Source of the DNA: Armigeres subalbatus
Lineage: Eukaryota; Arthropoda; Insecta; Diptera; Culicidae
Direction of reading: 5' to 3'
Length of the DNA stretch: 64,000 nucleotides
Assembly: GCF_024139115.2 (NCBI RefSeq)
Contig: NC_085141.1
Span: 218,959,783 to 219,023,782 of the forward strand
This document shows, in pieces, positions 24,223 to 33,961 of this stretch; within the stretch, counting starts at the first letter, position 1; each line of letters opens with the position of its first letter. Below the pieces are notes generated by a model. It was given only the letters and a program-made list of their open reading frames with translations, was not told where the DNA came from and made no database searches. The position numbers and the translations under genes were made by a program.

Positions 24223-26080
24223 TGTAAGCCCCTGGCTGCTCAATGGGCAAATTCGTTTGGGAAATACTGCCGAGCACGGGGTCGCTTATTACTAGTTGCA
24301 CTGTCAGAGACCCTTACAACACTCCTTCGGCACTCACCTGATCAGAAGCTGGATTCTGGACGTCGATTGTCAAACTCAGGTACTCATAACCAGGAGAATC
24401 AATCAAAGTAGAAAATGTTCGATTACAGCGGACCAGCCAGATTAAGGACTGCGTACCATCATTCAACACGTGAAAGGAAAATGATCCCAAAGAGCATATA
24501 ATGGGAATTGCGTTTTTGAATAAAGCTAACTATCGAGTTTAAAGCTTACATTCTAAATTTATTTGCTCACGCAGGAGCATGGTCGTTCATAGGGAGGTTG
24601 TTACATAATGGTGTACTTGCGGTTTTTTTTTTTGATGACGACGTTGGCTAGCTTGGTGTATTGTCCGGAGGATGATGGCCAGGCGACTGGGGGGGGTGGG
24701 GACTGACGTTGTTATAGCTGTCAGTTTCGCAGATCGGACGGTAATGATGGCCGGAGTATCGGGTGGGCTGGTGGCGGATGACCACGGTAGGTTAACCCTA
24801 GCAGCGGGTTGTCCGTTGGGCTCGATGGCGGTGGTTTACGGTCGGCTCGCACACGAAGCGGCTAAGGTTTGGAAGAGTAATTGGCTCTGGACACAGATTG
24901 GTCGGAACATCCGACAGGCCGTCCACTTTCGACCGGTTCTCGGAATCGAATTCTTGAAAGACGAGGGAACAGGTTGGCTGGACGATGTGGTGAGTTGTCC
25001 GGACGGAGTGCCTTCGAGGCGGGTTGGCCACGAAGAAGCGAGAACTGCCGAATTCCAAAATGGCGGACTGTGGTCGTATGTGCCTGTTTCCAAGATGGCG
25101 TCGATGAAACACTCGTGGCCGACGAGTTCGATAACGGTTGCCCAATCCTGCCTATAAATGTGGCCCAATCCTGCCTATGCTCTCGGGAAACCTATTGGCC
25201 GTAGTCGGATCTCCGGAATGAACTCCAGACGTCCAAAAGAAGAAAAAGAAAAGGCCCAATTATGGACCTGCACGTGGATGATTAGTCCCGCAATTACACC
25301 TTGCCACACTCCCTTTCACACATCACAAGTACACCATAACCTCCGAATCGCAATTAAACAATATAATTACCTTTTCTTATTTGATTCTCTGTACTATTTT
25401 ACACTTGTTTTTTTTTCTTCTCATCAATTAGCTATTAAGCAAAACACATTATTATAAATACAATTACTTTGATTTTAAATGGCCTTTTTTTACTAACCGT
25501 ACTAATAGCACGTAAATTATTGATTTTATCTCCGTTTGTCTTATCACTTGATTTTAACAGCCAATTTTTACTAAAAAAAACACAAGAAAACATTATATAC
25601 ACTTTTGAATACTTTTTAGATTTCAACAATTACTTTTATAATTTTGTTTTAAAGCAACGCGCACTTTTTCTAACTGGTCTAGGACAGAAAAGAAGCTTCA
25701 CGAGGTGATTCATTCCTTTTTATAATCTGTAGGTAGTAAATTCCATACAAACCCGAGGTTTGACAAATGTATCCCTTCGGCTCAAAATCTGGCTACCCTT
25801 CCAAGTGTAACCCAATTTTGATTTGTGGGGTTACATACGACCTTAACCCGAACCGCTGTCAATGAGTGTGAGTGCGAGTGGCTATAACGAGTGCGACTGT
25901 CTTAAACGGGTGGCTCTGCGCATTTTTCCTGACAGCTAAGGATTCAGCCACCAGTGAGGCTGTCAGTTATATTTATTAGGGTGGGTCTAGGAATTATAGG
26001 TTCTCACTGGCAGGGGTGACTTTTAGGCAGGGAACTTGTGGAGGAGCCAACAAGCTTAAAAGTTGGAACTAACGGTTACA
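24223..26080 (-). repeat. Gypsy 3' LTR
   Basis: 1858-bp direct repeat of 31910-33755, TGTAAGCCCC...GGTTACA on the plus strand. Differences from the other LTR are scattered substitutions and homopolymer indels, for example TCTCGGGAAACC here against TCTCAAAACC there. Open frames inside the LTR (24672-25157 plus, 24798-25168 minus) recur in both LTRs and have no recognisable product. Confidence 0.95.
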
Positions 26081-26755
26081 ATTACCCCGTCATCCCAGTT
26101 CAAGAAAAATGTAGATCATTTTTCTTGACTAAGCAAGAGGTGTAAGTTTAGTGAACATTCAAATCAACATCAAATTTGTTTTATTTCAAAAGCAAGTTGT
26201 GTTGTACGAATATTTTGGCAACACTGTGCCGCAGATGTAACTCTTTCACTCATTTGGAAAGACCACATACATGAGTCGCTCACCAACACAAAAACGCATA
26301 AGCTGTCAGAAGCTTAATCAAAACAACAAGGGTAACAGAAAATACGGAGATGGATTGGGAAAACTATATTTTTCAGGTAAGTAACCATTAAAGTTAATAT
26401 AAATAGATGGTGAATGAGTTATTTCATTGTATGCCCCTGAAAGAATTTGTGCACACATTCGACAGGTGCTTTATTGTGTTATCAGTTGAGGTACCATTCA
26501 TGTTTGTTTATCGCATCCTGCTTGGGGGGAGCAAACAATGAAACGAGTCATTCTAGGGTTTTGGATCTCAGTGAAGCTAGTTTTGTGAGCGTGCTTTGGT
26601 TTTTGATTGTAAGACTAGTATTTTTTTATTTTTCTTTTATTTACAGGTGAACTACATCCCTTCAGCTTCGGCCGCAGCAATTTTCAGGAGAGTTATATGC
26701 GATACGTATCGTTCGAATGTTAAGTTGAAGAGTTCTTGTTTGTTTACATTTTTTT
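26081..26755 (-). other. Gypsy 3' non-coding region between pol and 3' LTR
   Basis: About 675 bp downstream of the pol stop and before the 3' LTR, where retroviruses and errantiviruses carry env. No reading frame with a signal peptide or membrane segment is seen on the element's strand, so no env is present. A polypurine tract next to the LTR is not obvious (minus strand GATGACGGGGTAAT). Confidence 0.7.
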
Positions 26756-29700
26756 TCAGAGATTTCCGGGCTTCAGGTCTGCTGCTGAAAAAACCCCTAT
26801 GGATTTCCCGTTTTCGTTGGCCAGTTCATAAGAAGAGGAACCAACACGGGCAAGGACAGTACACGGCAGGTAGCAAGGACCTAGTTTAGCATTATAGCTA
26901 TTCGGAGCAGAAGATTGGCGAAAATTTCTCTTAAAAACCCTTTGACCAACCGAGAAAGTGGGTGCAAAGAATTTATGCCTCAAATTGTACGATTGTGAAC
27001 GCTTTTCAAACTGTTTACGCAGATTTTTGTGAACTAATTCGTAAATAGAACTATCTATTTCACGCTTTCTTTTAATTCGCTCGTCCTCCGAAAGTTCCTC
27101 GACGTCCCTATCTAAACGGTGCTCATCTCCTCGGCTCACGATTTCGTGACCGAAAAGTATACGGTAAGGACTAAATCCGGTAGCTCCATGAGGAGTTGTA
27201 TTAATAGCATACTCTATTTCGGGAACACGAGTGTCCCATTGCTTTTGATTGGACCTTGCATAGGTTCTAATGCAGGCATTAATGGTACGATTCAAGCGTT
27301 CCACTGGATTCGCCTGACTGTGGTGTCTAGGGTTCGTCCAGTGTGCGATGCGGAATCTTAGTAGAAGGTCCTTGAATTGGGTGGACAGAAAAGTGGACGC
27401 ATTATCCGACATAAGGAATTCTGGTGCGGAATACCTCCGGAACCAACTAGTTTCCAGGATTTCGCATACTAGGGGTGCCGTGATTTTGCGCACTGGCGTG
27501 AGAAGACAAAACTTGGAGAATACGTCCATCACCACGAATAGGTGTGAGTTTCCGGTTTTGCTTCGGGGTAACGATTGTATAAAGTCTATGGCGATCATTT
27601 GAAATGGCTTCGTCGCGAGTCTGGGGGAACCAACTGCAGGATGTTGCGATTGATTAGAAGGTTTACTTTCGAGACACACTGTGCACTTGCGAATATGGGT
27701 ACGAACGTCATTGGAAAGGTTTGGCCAGTAGTACTTCTTCTTAATCCTGGCAATCGTTTTATCCGTTCCAAGATGTAGAGCATCGTCATGCTCTTCTACA
27801 AGAACATTTTCTCTCATTTCCTTAGGGACACACATCTTCCACTCAAAGTGGTAGTCCAGTGAGTCACCTTGGGTGGATACGAACTTTTCTAAAGTCCCGT
27901 TTTCCAAGCGGAAATCTTTATATTTTTCAGGATCATCATTGACCTTTTGTAGTAGCTTTGTGTACCAATCTGTGCTCTGTTGATTCAGTGATAAAACTTC
28001 TACGGACCGCGAGAGCGTATCAGGCACGACGTTGTCTACTCCTCGCCGATGCTTAATAAGCATATCGTGTCGTTGGAGTTCTATACTCCACCGACAGAGT
28101 CTAGATGACGTACGCCAACTACTGCGGAGAATGTAGGTGAGGGCCGAGGCATCGGTTATTACCGTGAACCTCGATCCCTCGACATAACACCGGAACTTTT
28201 CTACGGATTTTAGGACGGCTAATGCCTCTTTTTCTGTGGCAAAGTATCTCTGTTCAGGACCGGTTAATTTTTGGGAATAATAGGCTATTGGCTGTTCCGT
28301 TCCCTCCAAGTCTTGGGTCAAAACTCCGGCGATTGCCGTATCACTGGCGTCGCAGTGTATGCAAAAGGGTTTGCTAAAATCGGGGTTAGCGAGTATTGGA
28401 GCACTTATCAATAACTCCTTGATTCTGGTAAACGCCAGTTCGGCGGCCTCGTTCCATCTGATGGACTTAGGCTTGTCCTTCAATAAATCGGTTAATGGGC
28501 GCACAACTTCACTAAAACTGGCAATGAAGCGCCGGTAATAGTTACACATTCCCAAGAAACGACGCAAAGCGCGAATGCTATGCGGCCGTTCAATGTTGAT
28601 AATCGCTTCCACACGGTCCGGATTTGGTTTAAGACCTTGGTTTGTGAGAATGTACCCGAGGTACGGAAGCTCGGAGAGACAAAATTTGGATTTTTGAATA
28701 TTGATGGACAAATTTGCCCGGTTTAGTCGTGCTGCAACTTCGGTTAACAACCTGATGTGGTGCTCGAAAGTCTCACTGACGACGATTATATCGTCCAAGT
28801 AGACAAAAACGTGTGGTTCGAGCTCACCCGCCCCCAATACCCTGTCCATTAACCGTGACAGCGTTGCTGGGCTATTGACAAGCCCAAAGGGCATGCGGGT
28901 GAACTGAAATAATCCCCGACCGAGTACTGAGAAAGCGGTATACTTTTTTGATTTTGGGTGGAGGGAGATTTGTAAAAAAGCTTTAGACAAATCAATTGTG
29001 GAAATGAATTTGCATGGCCCTACTCGGCTAAGGATTCGGTCCGCATGGGGTAATGGATATGAATCCCTGACCGTACGCTCGTTCAACTTGCGAGCATCTA
29101 GGCATAGGCGGACGGTGTTATCCGGTTTGTCTACCGGAACGAGTCTTAGTGCCCAATTGCTATACGAACGTTCGATAATGCCAGCCTCGAGCATACTATC
29201 GAGTTCGTTATTGATTTGCTCTTGTCGTTTCGGAGACGTTGGAAACGGGTTAATACGGACAGGACCCGACTGTTTAGCTTCGTCAGTCAACTCAATTCGA
29301 TGACATATTAGAGGAGTCGATTCTAACTGACCTTCAACTGCCACTTTAAATTGATTCTTGACCAATTCTAGTTCGTGTAGTTGTTCTTCAGTCAAAGGAC
29401 GGTCTTCTTGGAGAGTTTGTATTTCTTCCACCGCGGCTGATTGGACACTGGGAACAATCCCAAATGCCTTCCAGAAGTCGGTCCCTAACAGTAGGCGCCT
29501 TCGTAGCTCTGGGACTACTAATGCCTCGATTAATTTCGTTTGGCCGTTAAAGGATACAGGAAGGTGGACGAAACCCGTAACCTCAAGCTTTTGTCCACTG
29601 GCCGTTACCAGGTCCACATTGGACGGAAATAGTTTTAGTTTACAAGCTTTGATAAGTTTCAATGAACCAATACCCAGAATGCTACGATGTGCTCCGCTAT

Positions 29701-29920
29701 CGAGTAATCCGATAATTGGATTGTCGAAAACGGTTATTTGAACAAAGGGACGGTCGTCATCCTCTAGATGGACAAAAAGTTCATCGAGGTAGGCTACATC
29801 TGTGGAGATATACTCGTTGTTTTGGACTCGGCGATAGCCGGATTGAAGGAGTTTAGTGGGTAACGTTGGAGTTGAGGGTTTTGAATGGATTTTGGACTGA
29901 CCTGCCCTCCCAGACAGTCT
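26756..29920 (-). CDS. pol: Gypsy Pol polyprotein (protease, RT, RNase H, integrase)
   Basis: About 1054 residues after the gag stop; the open frame also extends 5' to 30187 across the end of gag. The aspartic protease has its LLDSGAH active site at about 29705-29685. The reverse transcriptase has LDARKLN, MPFGLVNSP and the catalytic YLDD at 28790-28801. RNase H has HCDASD, ATEKEAL and VITDAS. The spacer DTLSR leads to integrase. Its zinc finger is HX4H...CX2C (H near 27790, C near 27680). Its catalytic triad is D in IDF, D in SDNAST and E in PVERLNR, the last two about 35 residues apart. The protein copies the genomic RNA, degrades the template and inserts the cDNA. No internal stop is seen, so it may be functional. 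It is in the +1 frame relative to gag, so its expression needs frameshifting, or one base has been gained or lost. Confidence 0.93.
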   Translation of the reverse strand, partial: RLSGRAGQSKIHSKPSTPTLPTKLLQSGYRRVQNNEYISTDVAYLDELFVHLEDDDRPFVQITVFDNPIIGLLDSGAHRSILGIGSLKLIKACKLKLFPSNVDLVTASGQKLEVTGFVHLPVSFNGQTKLIEALVVPELRRRLLLGTDFWKAFGIVPSVQSAAVEEIQTLQEDRPLTEEQLHELELVKNQFKVAVEGQLESTPLICHRIELTDEAKQSGPVRINPFPTSPKRQEQINNELDSMLEAGIIERSYSNWALRLVPVDKPDNTVRLCLDARKLNERTVRDSYPLPHADRILSRVGPCKFISTIDLSKAFLQISLHPKSKKYTAFSVLGRGLFQFTRMPFGLVNSPATLSRLMDRVLGAGELEPHVFVYLDDIIVVSETFEHHIRLLTEVAARLNRANLSINIQKSKFCLSELPYLGYILTNQGLKPNPDRVEAIINIERPHSIRALRRFLGMCNYYRRFIASFSEVVRPLTDLLKDKPKSIRWNEAAELAFTRIKELLISAPILANPDFSKPFCIHCDASDTAIAGVLTQDLEGTEQPIAYYSQKLTGPEQRYFATEKEALAVLKSVEKFRCYVEGSRFTVITDASALTYILRSSWRTSSRLCRWSIELQRHDMLIKHRRGVDNVVPDTLSRSVEVLSLNQQSTDWYTKLLQKVNDDPEKYKDFRLENGTLEKFVSTQGDSLDYHFEWKMCVPKEMRENVLVEEHDDALHLGTDKTIARIKKKYYWPNLSNDVRTHIRKCTVCLESKPSNQSQHPAVGSPRLATKPFQMIAIDFIQSLPRSKTGNSHLFVVMDVFSKFCLLTPVRKITAPLVCEILETSWFRRYSAPEFLMSDNASTFLSTQFKDLLLRFRIAHWTNPRHHSQANPVERLNRTINACIRTYARSNQKQWDTRVPEIEYAINTTPHGATGFSPYRILFGHEIVSRGDEHRLDRDVEELSEDERIKRKREIDSSIYELVHKNLRKQFEKRSQSYNLRHKFFAPTFSVGQRVFKRNFRQSSAPNSYNAKLGPCYLPCTVLARVGSSSYELANENGKSIGVFSAADLKPGNL

Positions 29921-31784
29921 ATTGTGCGTTTTTTGCACAGTATGGGCAATCCTTAGTGTCGACCCTATGTAAGCCGCACCTAACACAAAATTTGTACCTA
30001 GGCTGGTTACATTCTTTGTGTGTATGACCATTTCTCCTGCAATTGAAGCAGGTGCCGGCTTTTGGGGGAACATGATTGTCAACCCACGACTGAAATTCAA
30101 TAGATTCTTCGGTTCTAGTAGTGTCCTTCGAGTTTCTAGGAGTCTCACGCGACGGTTTTCTCGATTGTTCTTCTTCTTCCGAGCCATATCGCGGCGACCG
30201 GTAATAACTTTTAGATTTGTACGTTCGTTTCGATTCAGCTACCGGTGGCTTTGCCTTCTTTTTTGGCTCACGGGCGAGTTCGTTCACTTGCGACTTATTT
30301 CGCGACGCGTTTTGCTCGGGATTGTTCGTGGTGTATCTATACCAATAGGTAGCATCGAGCTGCCTACCAAACCGCTTAAGATCGGCGAGGTTATTTATAT
30401 TCGACGCCACCGCGTGACCTTTATAGTCTGATCGGAGGTTTCGATTCACTATTTCGAATTTCTTGGCCTCAGACATCGGTTTCGTGAGTGAATTAAAAAT
30501 TCTTTGCATCTCCGAAAGATAATCCGAAAATTTTTCTTTCGGGCCCTGTTTTCGCGATATTGCCTTGATCTCGTTCACGTGATCGTGATCAGGACTCAGG
30601 AACTCGCGTTTCAGTTCCGTGACAAGTTCATTCCAGCTACCGAAATCTTCATTTTCTACCCCGGACATGAACCAAGATTTCGCTTGATCCTTGAAGAGGT
30701 ATATCGCGGAGCGGAAGAGTTCCCTTTTTGAAACGTTTTCTGATTTCGCGTAAAACTCGACTTCTTTAATGAATTTCATTAAATTTTGGCCACTGTCTTT
30801 CCCATCATACTTGATGTTCCAGTCCGATATTGGCCTGCGTTTATGATAATCGCGGCGGCGGTGATCTTTTTTCTTTCTACCCACGGAATGATCTGACGAC
30901 GTAGAAGATTTTTCGGATTCTGAATCTGTAACTGATTCAGATGTCTCAACCTGTAGAATAGGTTTTGACTGCTTCTGCAAAGGAAATTTCCGTAAGATCT
31001 GTTCCGACTGATTCGTGTTTAAACTTCCGTCCGGACACGGCCATCCGAAAGGATATGGCGGGAAACCGAATGGATAATACGCGGCAAGACCTCCTAAGTC
31101 TTTGTTAGAGGGTTGCTTGTACGACTTTAAAACGCGGTGACTCGAAGACTTTATAGGACCTACTGCACCCAATTCTTCTTCTTCATTTTCAGAATCCCCA
31201 TTCTCCTGTGGATGCTTCTCCTTAGAGTGGTGTGGTGTTCCTGTGGAATTTGGTTTCGATTGGTTCGTCTTGGGAATTGCTCCCAGTTTTAAATTTGAGA
31301 CTGATTTAACAATTTCTTGTAACATCTCATTTCTGACCGAGTGTATCGGTGAGAATATTGAAAAGTAAGTATTCATTAATCCCCGGATCGCACTGATGAG
31401 TTTGTCAAAATCAGTTAAATCCTCGTCGTTCTCAGCGTGCTCTTGCGCTCGACGAATTCGGGCAAAGTAATGTACCAACCTGGTTTTAAGGCTGTCTTTT
31501 AACCCTTCGAAGCGGACTTCGTTGGTTAAATAAGCTCTTATCTTCTCTACATTAGTATCTATAATTTTAATTTCTTCGTCTACCGATATATTGCATCTAA
31601 GGAAGCTTGTATCTTCTGCACTAGAATCCTTTTTTAGGTGATCCCTGAGTCTCCTCTGAATCGCAGAACGAGACTCGGTAGAATCGAATTGAACTGCTCT
31701 TACGGTTAATTCATATTCTATTTCGTGTTTCTCTAAATGATGTACCATCAAACGCTTATACTGCAACTCTAGATCCAAATCCAT
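29919..31784 (-). CDS. gag: Gypsy Gag (capsid/nucleocapsid) protein
   Basis: 621 residues from the first ATG (31784), shortly after the 5' LTR and primer site. The N-terminal half is charged with acidic and serine-rich linkers. The middle contains a retrotransposon-type capsid region, recognisable from FRSAIYLFKDQAKSWF and KREFLSP followed by SDYLSEMQRIFNSL. The C-terminus has a CX2CX4HX4C zinc knuckle (CFNCRRNGHTHKEC) and a second, less regular one (CVRCGLHRVDTKDC). Gag should form the particle that packages the element's RNA. The stop TAG (29921-29919) is preceded six bases earlier by an A AAA AAC heptamer, in frame with gag. That heptamer is the classic -1 slippery site, although pol lies in the other frame. 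Confidence 0.92.
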   Translation of the reverse strand: MDLDLELQYKRLMVHHLEKHEIEYELTVRAVQFDSTESRSAIQRRLRDHLKKDSSAEDTSFLRCNISVDEEIKIIDTNVEKIRAYLTNEVRFEGLKDSLKTRLVHYFARIRRAQEHAENDEDLTDFDKLISAIRGLMNTYFSIFSPIHSVRNEMLQEIVKSVSNLKLGAIPKTNQSKPNSTGTPHHSKEKHPQENGDSENEEEELGAVGPIKSSSHRVLKSYKQPSNKDLGGLAAYYPFGFPPYPFGWPCPDGSLNTNQSEQILRKFPLQKQSKPILQVETSESVTDSESEKSSTSSDHSVGRKKKDHRRRDYHKRRPISDWNIKYDGKDSGQNLMKFIKEVEFYAKSENVSKRELFRSAIYLFKDQAKSWFMSGVENEDFGSWNELVTELKREFLSPDHDHVNEIKAISRKQGPKEKFSDYLSEMQRIFNSLTKPMSEAKKFEIVNRNLRSDYKGHAVASNINNLADLKRFGRQLDATYWYRYTTNNPEQNASRNKSQVNELAREPKKKAKPPVAESKRTYKSKSYYRSPRYGSEEEEQSRKPSRETPRNSKDTTRTEESIEFQSWVDNHVPPKAGTCFNCRRNGHTHKECNQPRYKFCVRCGLHRVDTKDCPYCAKNAQ

Positions 31785-31894
31785 TTTGTTCAAAATCGCT
31801 ATTTGGTTTGAAGAACCGACTGTTTAAAACAAGAAGTGTTTTCTCCCCCTCCGTTAGGGAAAATTTGTATGCTGACAAATGCTACTAAATTTTT

Positions 31895-31906
31895 CGCTGG
31901 GCGCCA
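31895..31906 (-). promoter_or_regulatory. Gypsy primer-binding site
   Basis: Three bases inside the 5' LTR, on the element's strand, is TGGCGCCCAGCG. TGGCGCCC is complementary to the 3' end of lysine-type tRNAs, which prime minus-strand DNA synthesis in several gypsy lineages. The tRNA identity is inferred from this short match. Confidence 0.75.
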
Positions 31907-31909
31907 ATT

Positions 31910-33755
31910 TGTAAGCCCCTGGCTGCTCAATGGGAAAATTCGTTTGGGAAATACTGCCGAGCACGGGGTCGCTTATTACTAGTTGCACTGTCAGAGACCC
32001 TTACAACACTCCTTCGGCACTCACCTGATCAGAAGCTGGATTCTGGACGTCGATTGTCAAACTCGGGTACTCATAACCAGGAGAATCAATCAAAGTAGAA
32101 AAGGTTCGATTACAGCGGACCAGCCAGATTAAGGACTGCGTACCATCATTCAACACGTGAAAGGAAAATGATCCAAAAGAGCATATAATGGGAATTGCGT
32201 TTTTGAATAAAGCTAACTACCGAGTTTAAAGCTTACATTCTAAATTTATTTGCTCACGCAGGAGCATGATCGTTCATAGGGAGGTTGCTACATAATGGTG
32301 TACTTGCGGTTTTTTTTTGATGACGACGTTGGCTAGCTTGGTGGATTGTCCGGAGGATGATGGCCAGGCGACTGGGGGGTGGGGACTGACGTTGTTATAG
32401 CTGTCAGTTTCGCAGATCGGACGGTAATGATGGCCGGAGTATCGGGTGGGCTGGTGGCGGATGACCACGGTAGGTTAACCCTAGCAGCGGGTTGTCCGTT
32501 GGGCTCGATGGCGGTGGTTTACGGTCGGCTCGCACACGAAGCGGCTAAGGTTTGGAAGAGTAATTGGCTCTGGACACAGATTGGTCGGAACATCCGACAG
32601 GCCGTCCACTTTCGACCGGTTCTCGGAATCGAATTCTTGAAAGACGAGGGAACAGGTTGGCTGGACGATGTGGTGAGTTGTCCGGACGGAGTGCCTTCGA
32701 GGCGGGTTGGCCACGAAGAAGCGAGAACTGCCGAATTCCAAAATGGCGGACTGTGGTCGTATGTGCCTGTTTCCAAGATGGCGTCGATGAAACACTCGTG
32801 GCCGACGAGTTCGATAACGGTTGCCCAATCCTGCCTATAAATGTGGCCCAATCCTGCCTATGCTCTCAAAACCTATTGGCCGTAGTCGGATCTCCGGAAT
32901 GAACTCCAGACGTTCAAAAGAAGAAAAAGGAAAGGCCCAATTATGGACCTGCACGTGGATGATTAGTCCCGCAATTACACCTTGCCACACTCCCTTTCAC
33001 ACATCACAAGTACACCATAACCTCCGAATCGCAATTAAACAATATAATTACCTTTTCTTATTTGATTCTCTGTACTATTTTACACTTGTTTTTTTTTTCT
33101 TCTCATCAATTAGCTATTAAGCAAAACACATTATTATAAATACAATTACTTTGATTTTAAATGGCCTTTTTTTACTAACCGTACTAATAGCACGTAAATT
33201 ATTGATTTTATCTCCGTTTGTCTTATCACTTGATTTTAACAGCCAATTTTTACTAAAAAAACACAAGAAAACCTTATATACGCTTTTGAATACTTTTTAG
33301 ATTTCAACAATTACTTTTATAATTTTGTTTTAAAGCAACGCGCACTTTTTCTAACTGGTCTAGGACAGAAAAGAAGCTTCACGAGGTGATTCATTTTATA
33401 ATCTGTAGTTAGTAAATTCCATACAAACCCGAGGTTTGACAAATGTATCCTTCGGCTCAAAATCTGGCTACCCTTCCAAGTGTAACCCAATTTTGATTTG
33501 TGGGGTTACATACGACCTTAACCGGAACCGCTGTCAATGAGTGTGAGTGCGAGTGGCTATAACGAGTGCGACTGTCTTAAACGGGTGGCTCTGCGCATTT
33601 TTCCTGACAGCTAAGGATTCAGCCACCAGTGAGGCTGTCAGTTACATTTATTAGGGTGGGTCTAGGAATTATAGGTTCTCACTGGCAGGGGTGACTTTTA
33701 GGCAGGGAACTTGTGGAGGAGCCAACAAGCTTAAAAGTTGGAACTAACGGTTACA
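31910..33755 (-). repeat. Gypsy 5' LTR
   Basis: 1846-bp partner of 24223-26080. It should hold the element's promoter and RNA start; I could not pinpoint either on the minus strand. Confidence 0.95.
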
Positions 33756-33961
33756 AGATTTTAGTCTTCTTATGTTCAAAAAATCAAAACCTTAAATCAA
33801 TACCAAATTTTCAAAACAACTTATCTGCTTTCGTAAACAAAGATTCAAACGTCGATTTAACGAATCTGATAGCAATCCCACGCAAACCAATACGATCAAC
33901 TGATAGCAGAAGCCTTCCCCTACGTATTGAAGGTGTTGGTTTGCTACTACCAGACTACCAG

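Larger units (their letters stand above)
24223..33755 (-). mobile_element. Ty3/gypsy LTR retrotransposon, nearly intact, 9.5 kb
   Basis: The element lies on the minus strand. In order from its 5' end it has the LTR (33755-31910), primer-binding site, gag, pol (protease, reverse transcriptase, RNase H, integrase), a ~675-bp 3' non-coding region and the second LTR (26080-24223). It begins TG and ends CA and has a 4-bp target duplication, AGAT, at 24219-24222 and 33756-33759. There is no env gene. LTRs of ~1.85 kb and a Lys-type primer site recall the Osvaldo/Ulysses group, but I cannot place the clade firmly. Both LTRs differ at only about 1 % of sites by eye, which points to a recent insertion. 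It landed in the intron of the hAT-like relic. Confidence 0.93.
23066..33953 (+). mobile_element. hAT-like element inserted in the RTE copy, itself split by a gypsy element
   Basis: The RTE protein sequence is interrupted exactly here. It is flanked by CTACCAG repeats (TCTACCAG 23058-23065 and ACTACCAG 33954-33961), an 8-bp duplication with one mismatch, as expected for hAT elements. The left end begins CAGTGTTGC, a plausible hAT terminus. It carries a BED-finger/hAT transposase remnant (23348-24154). The right end (GCTACTACCAG) does not clearly mirror the left, so the right terminal repeat may be damaged. Subtracting the gypsy insertion (24223-33755 plus one duplication) leaves about 1.35 kb, so most of the transposase gene is missing. 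Confidence 0.6.

Noticed and set aside
24672..25204. Overlapping open frames in the gypsy LTR, repeated at 32379-32902
   Set aside because: Present in both LTRs only because the LTRs are duplicates. The product is unrecognised and the region is GC-richer, which lengthens chance frames.
29921..30187. Pol start at the ATG at 30187
   Set aside because: This open part overlaps the zinc-knuckle coding end of gag and has no domain of its own. Pol is expected to be made as a gag fusion.
26596..30731. Plus-strand frames across gag and pol
   Set aside because: They are complementary-strand shadows of the gypsy genes.
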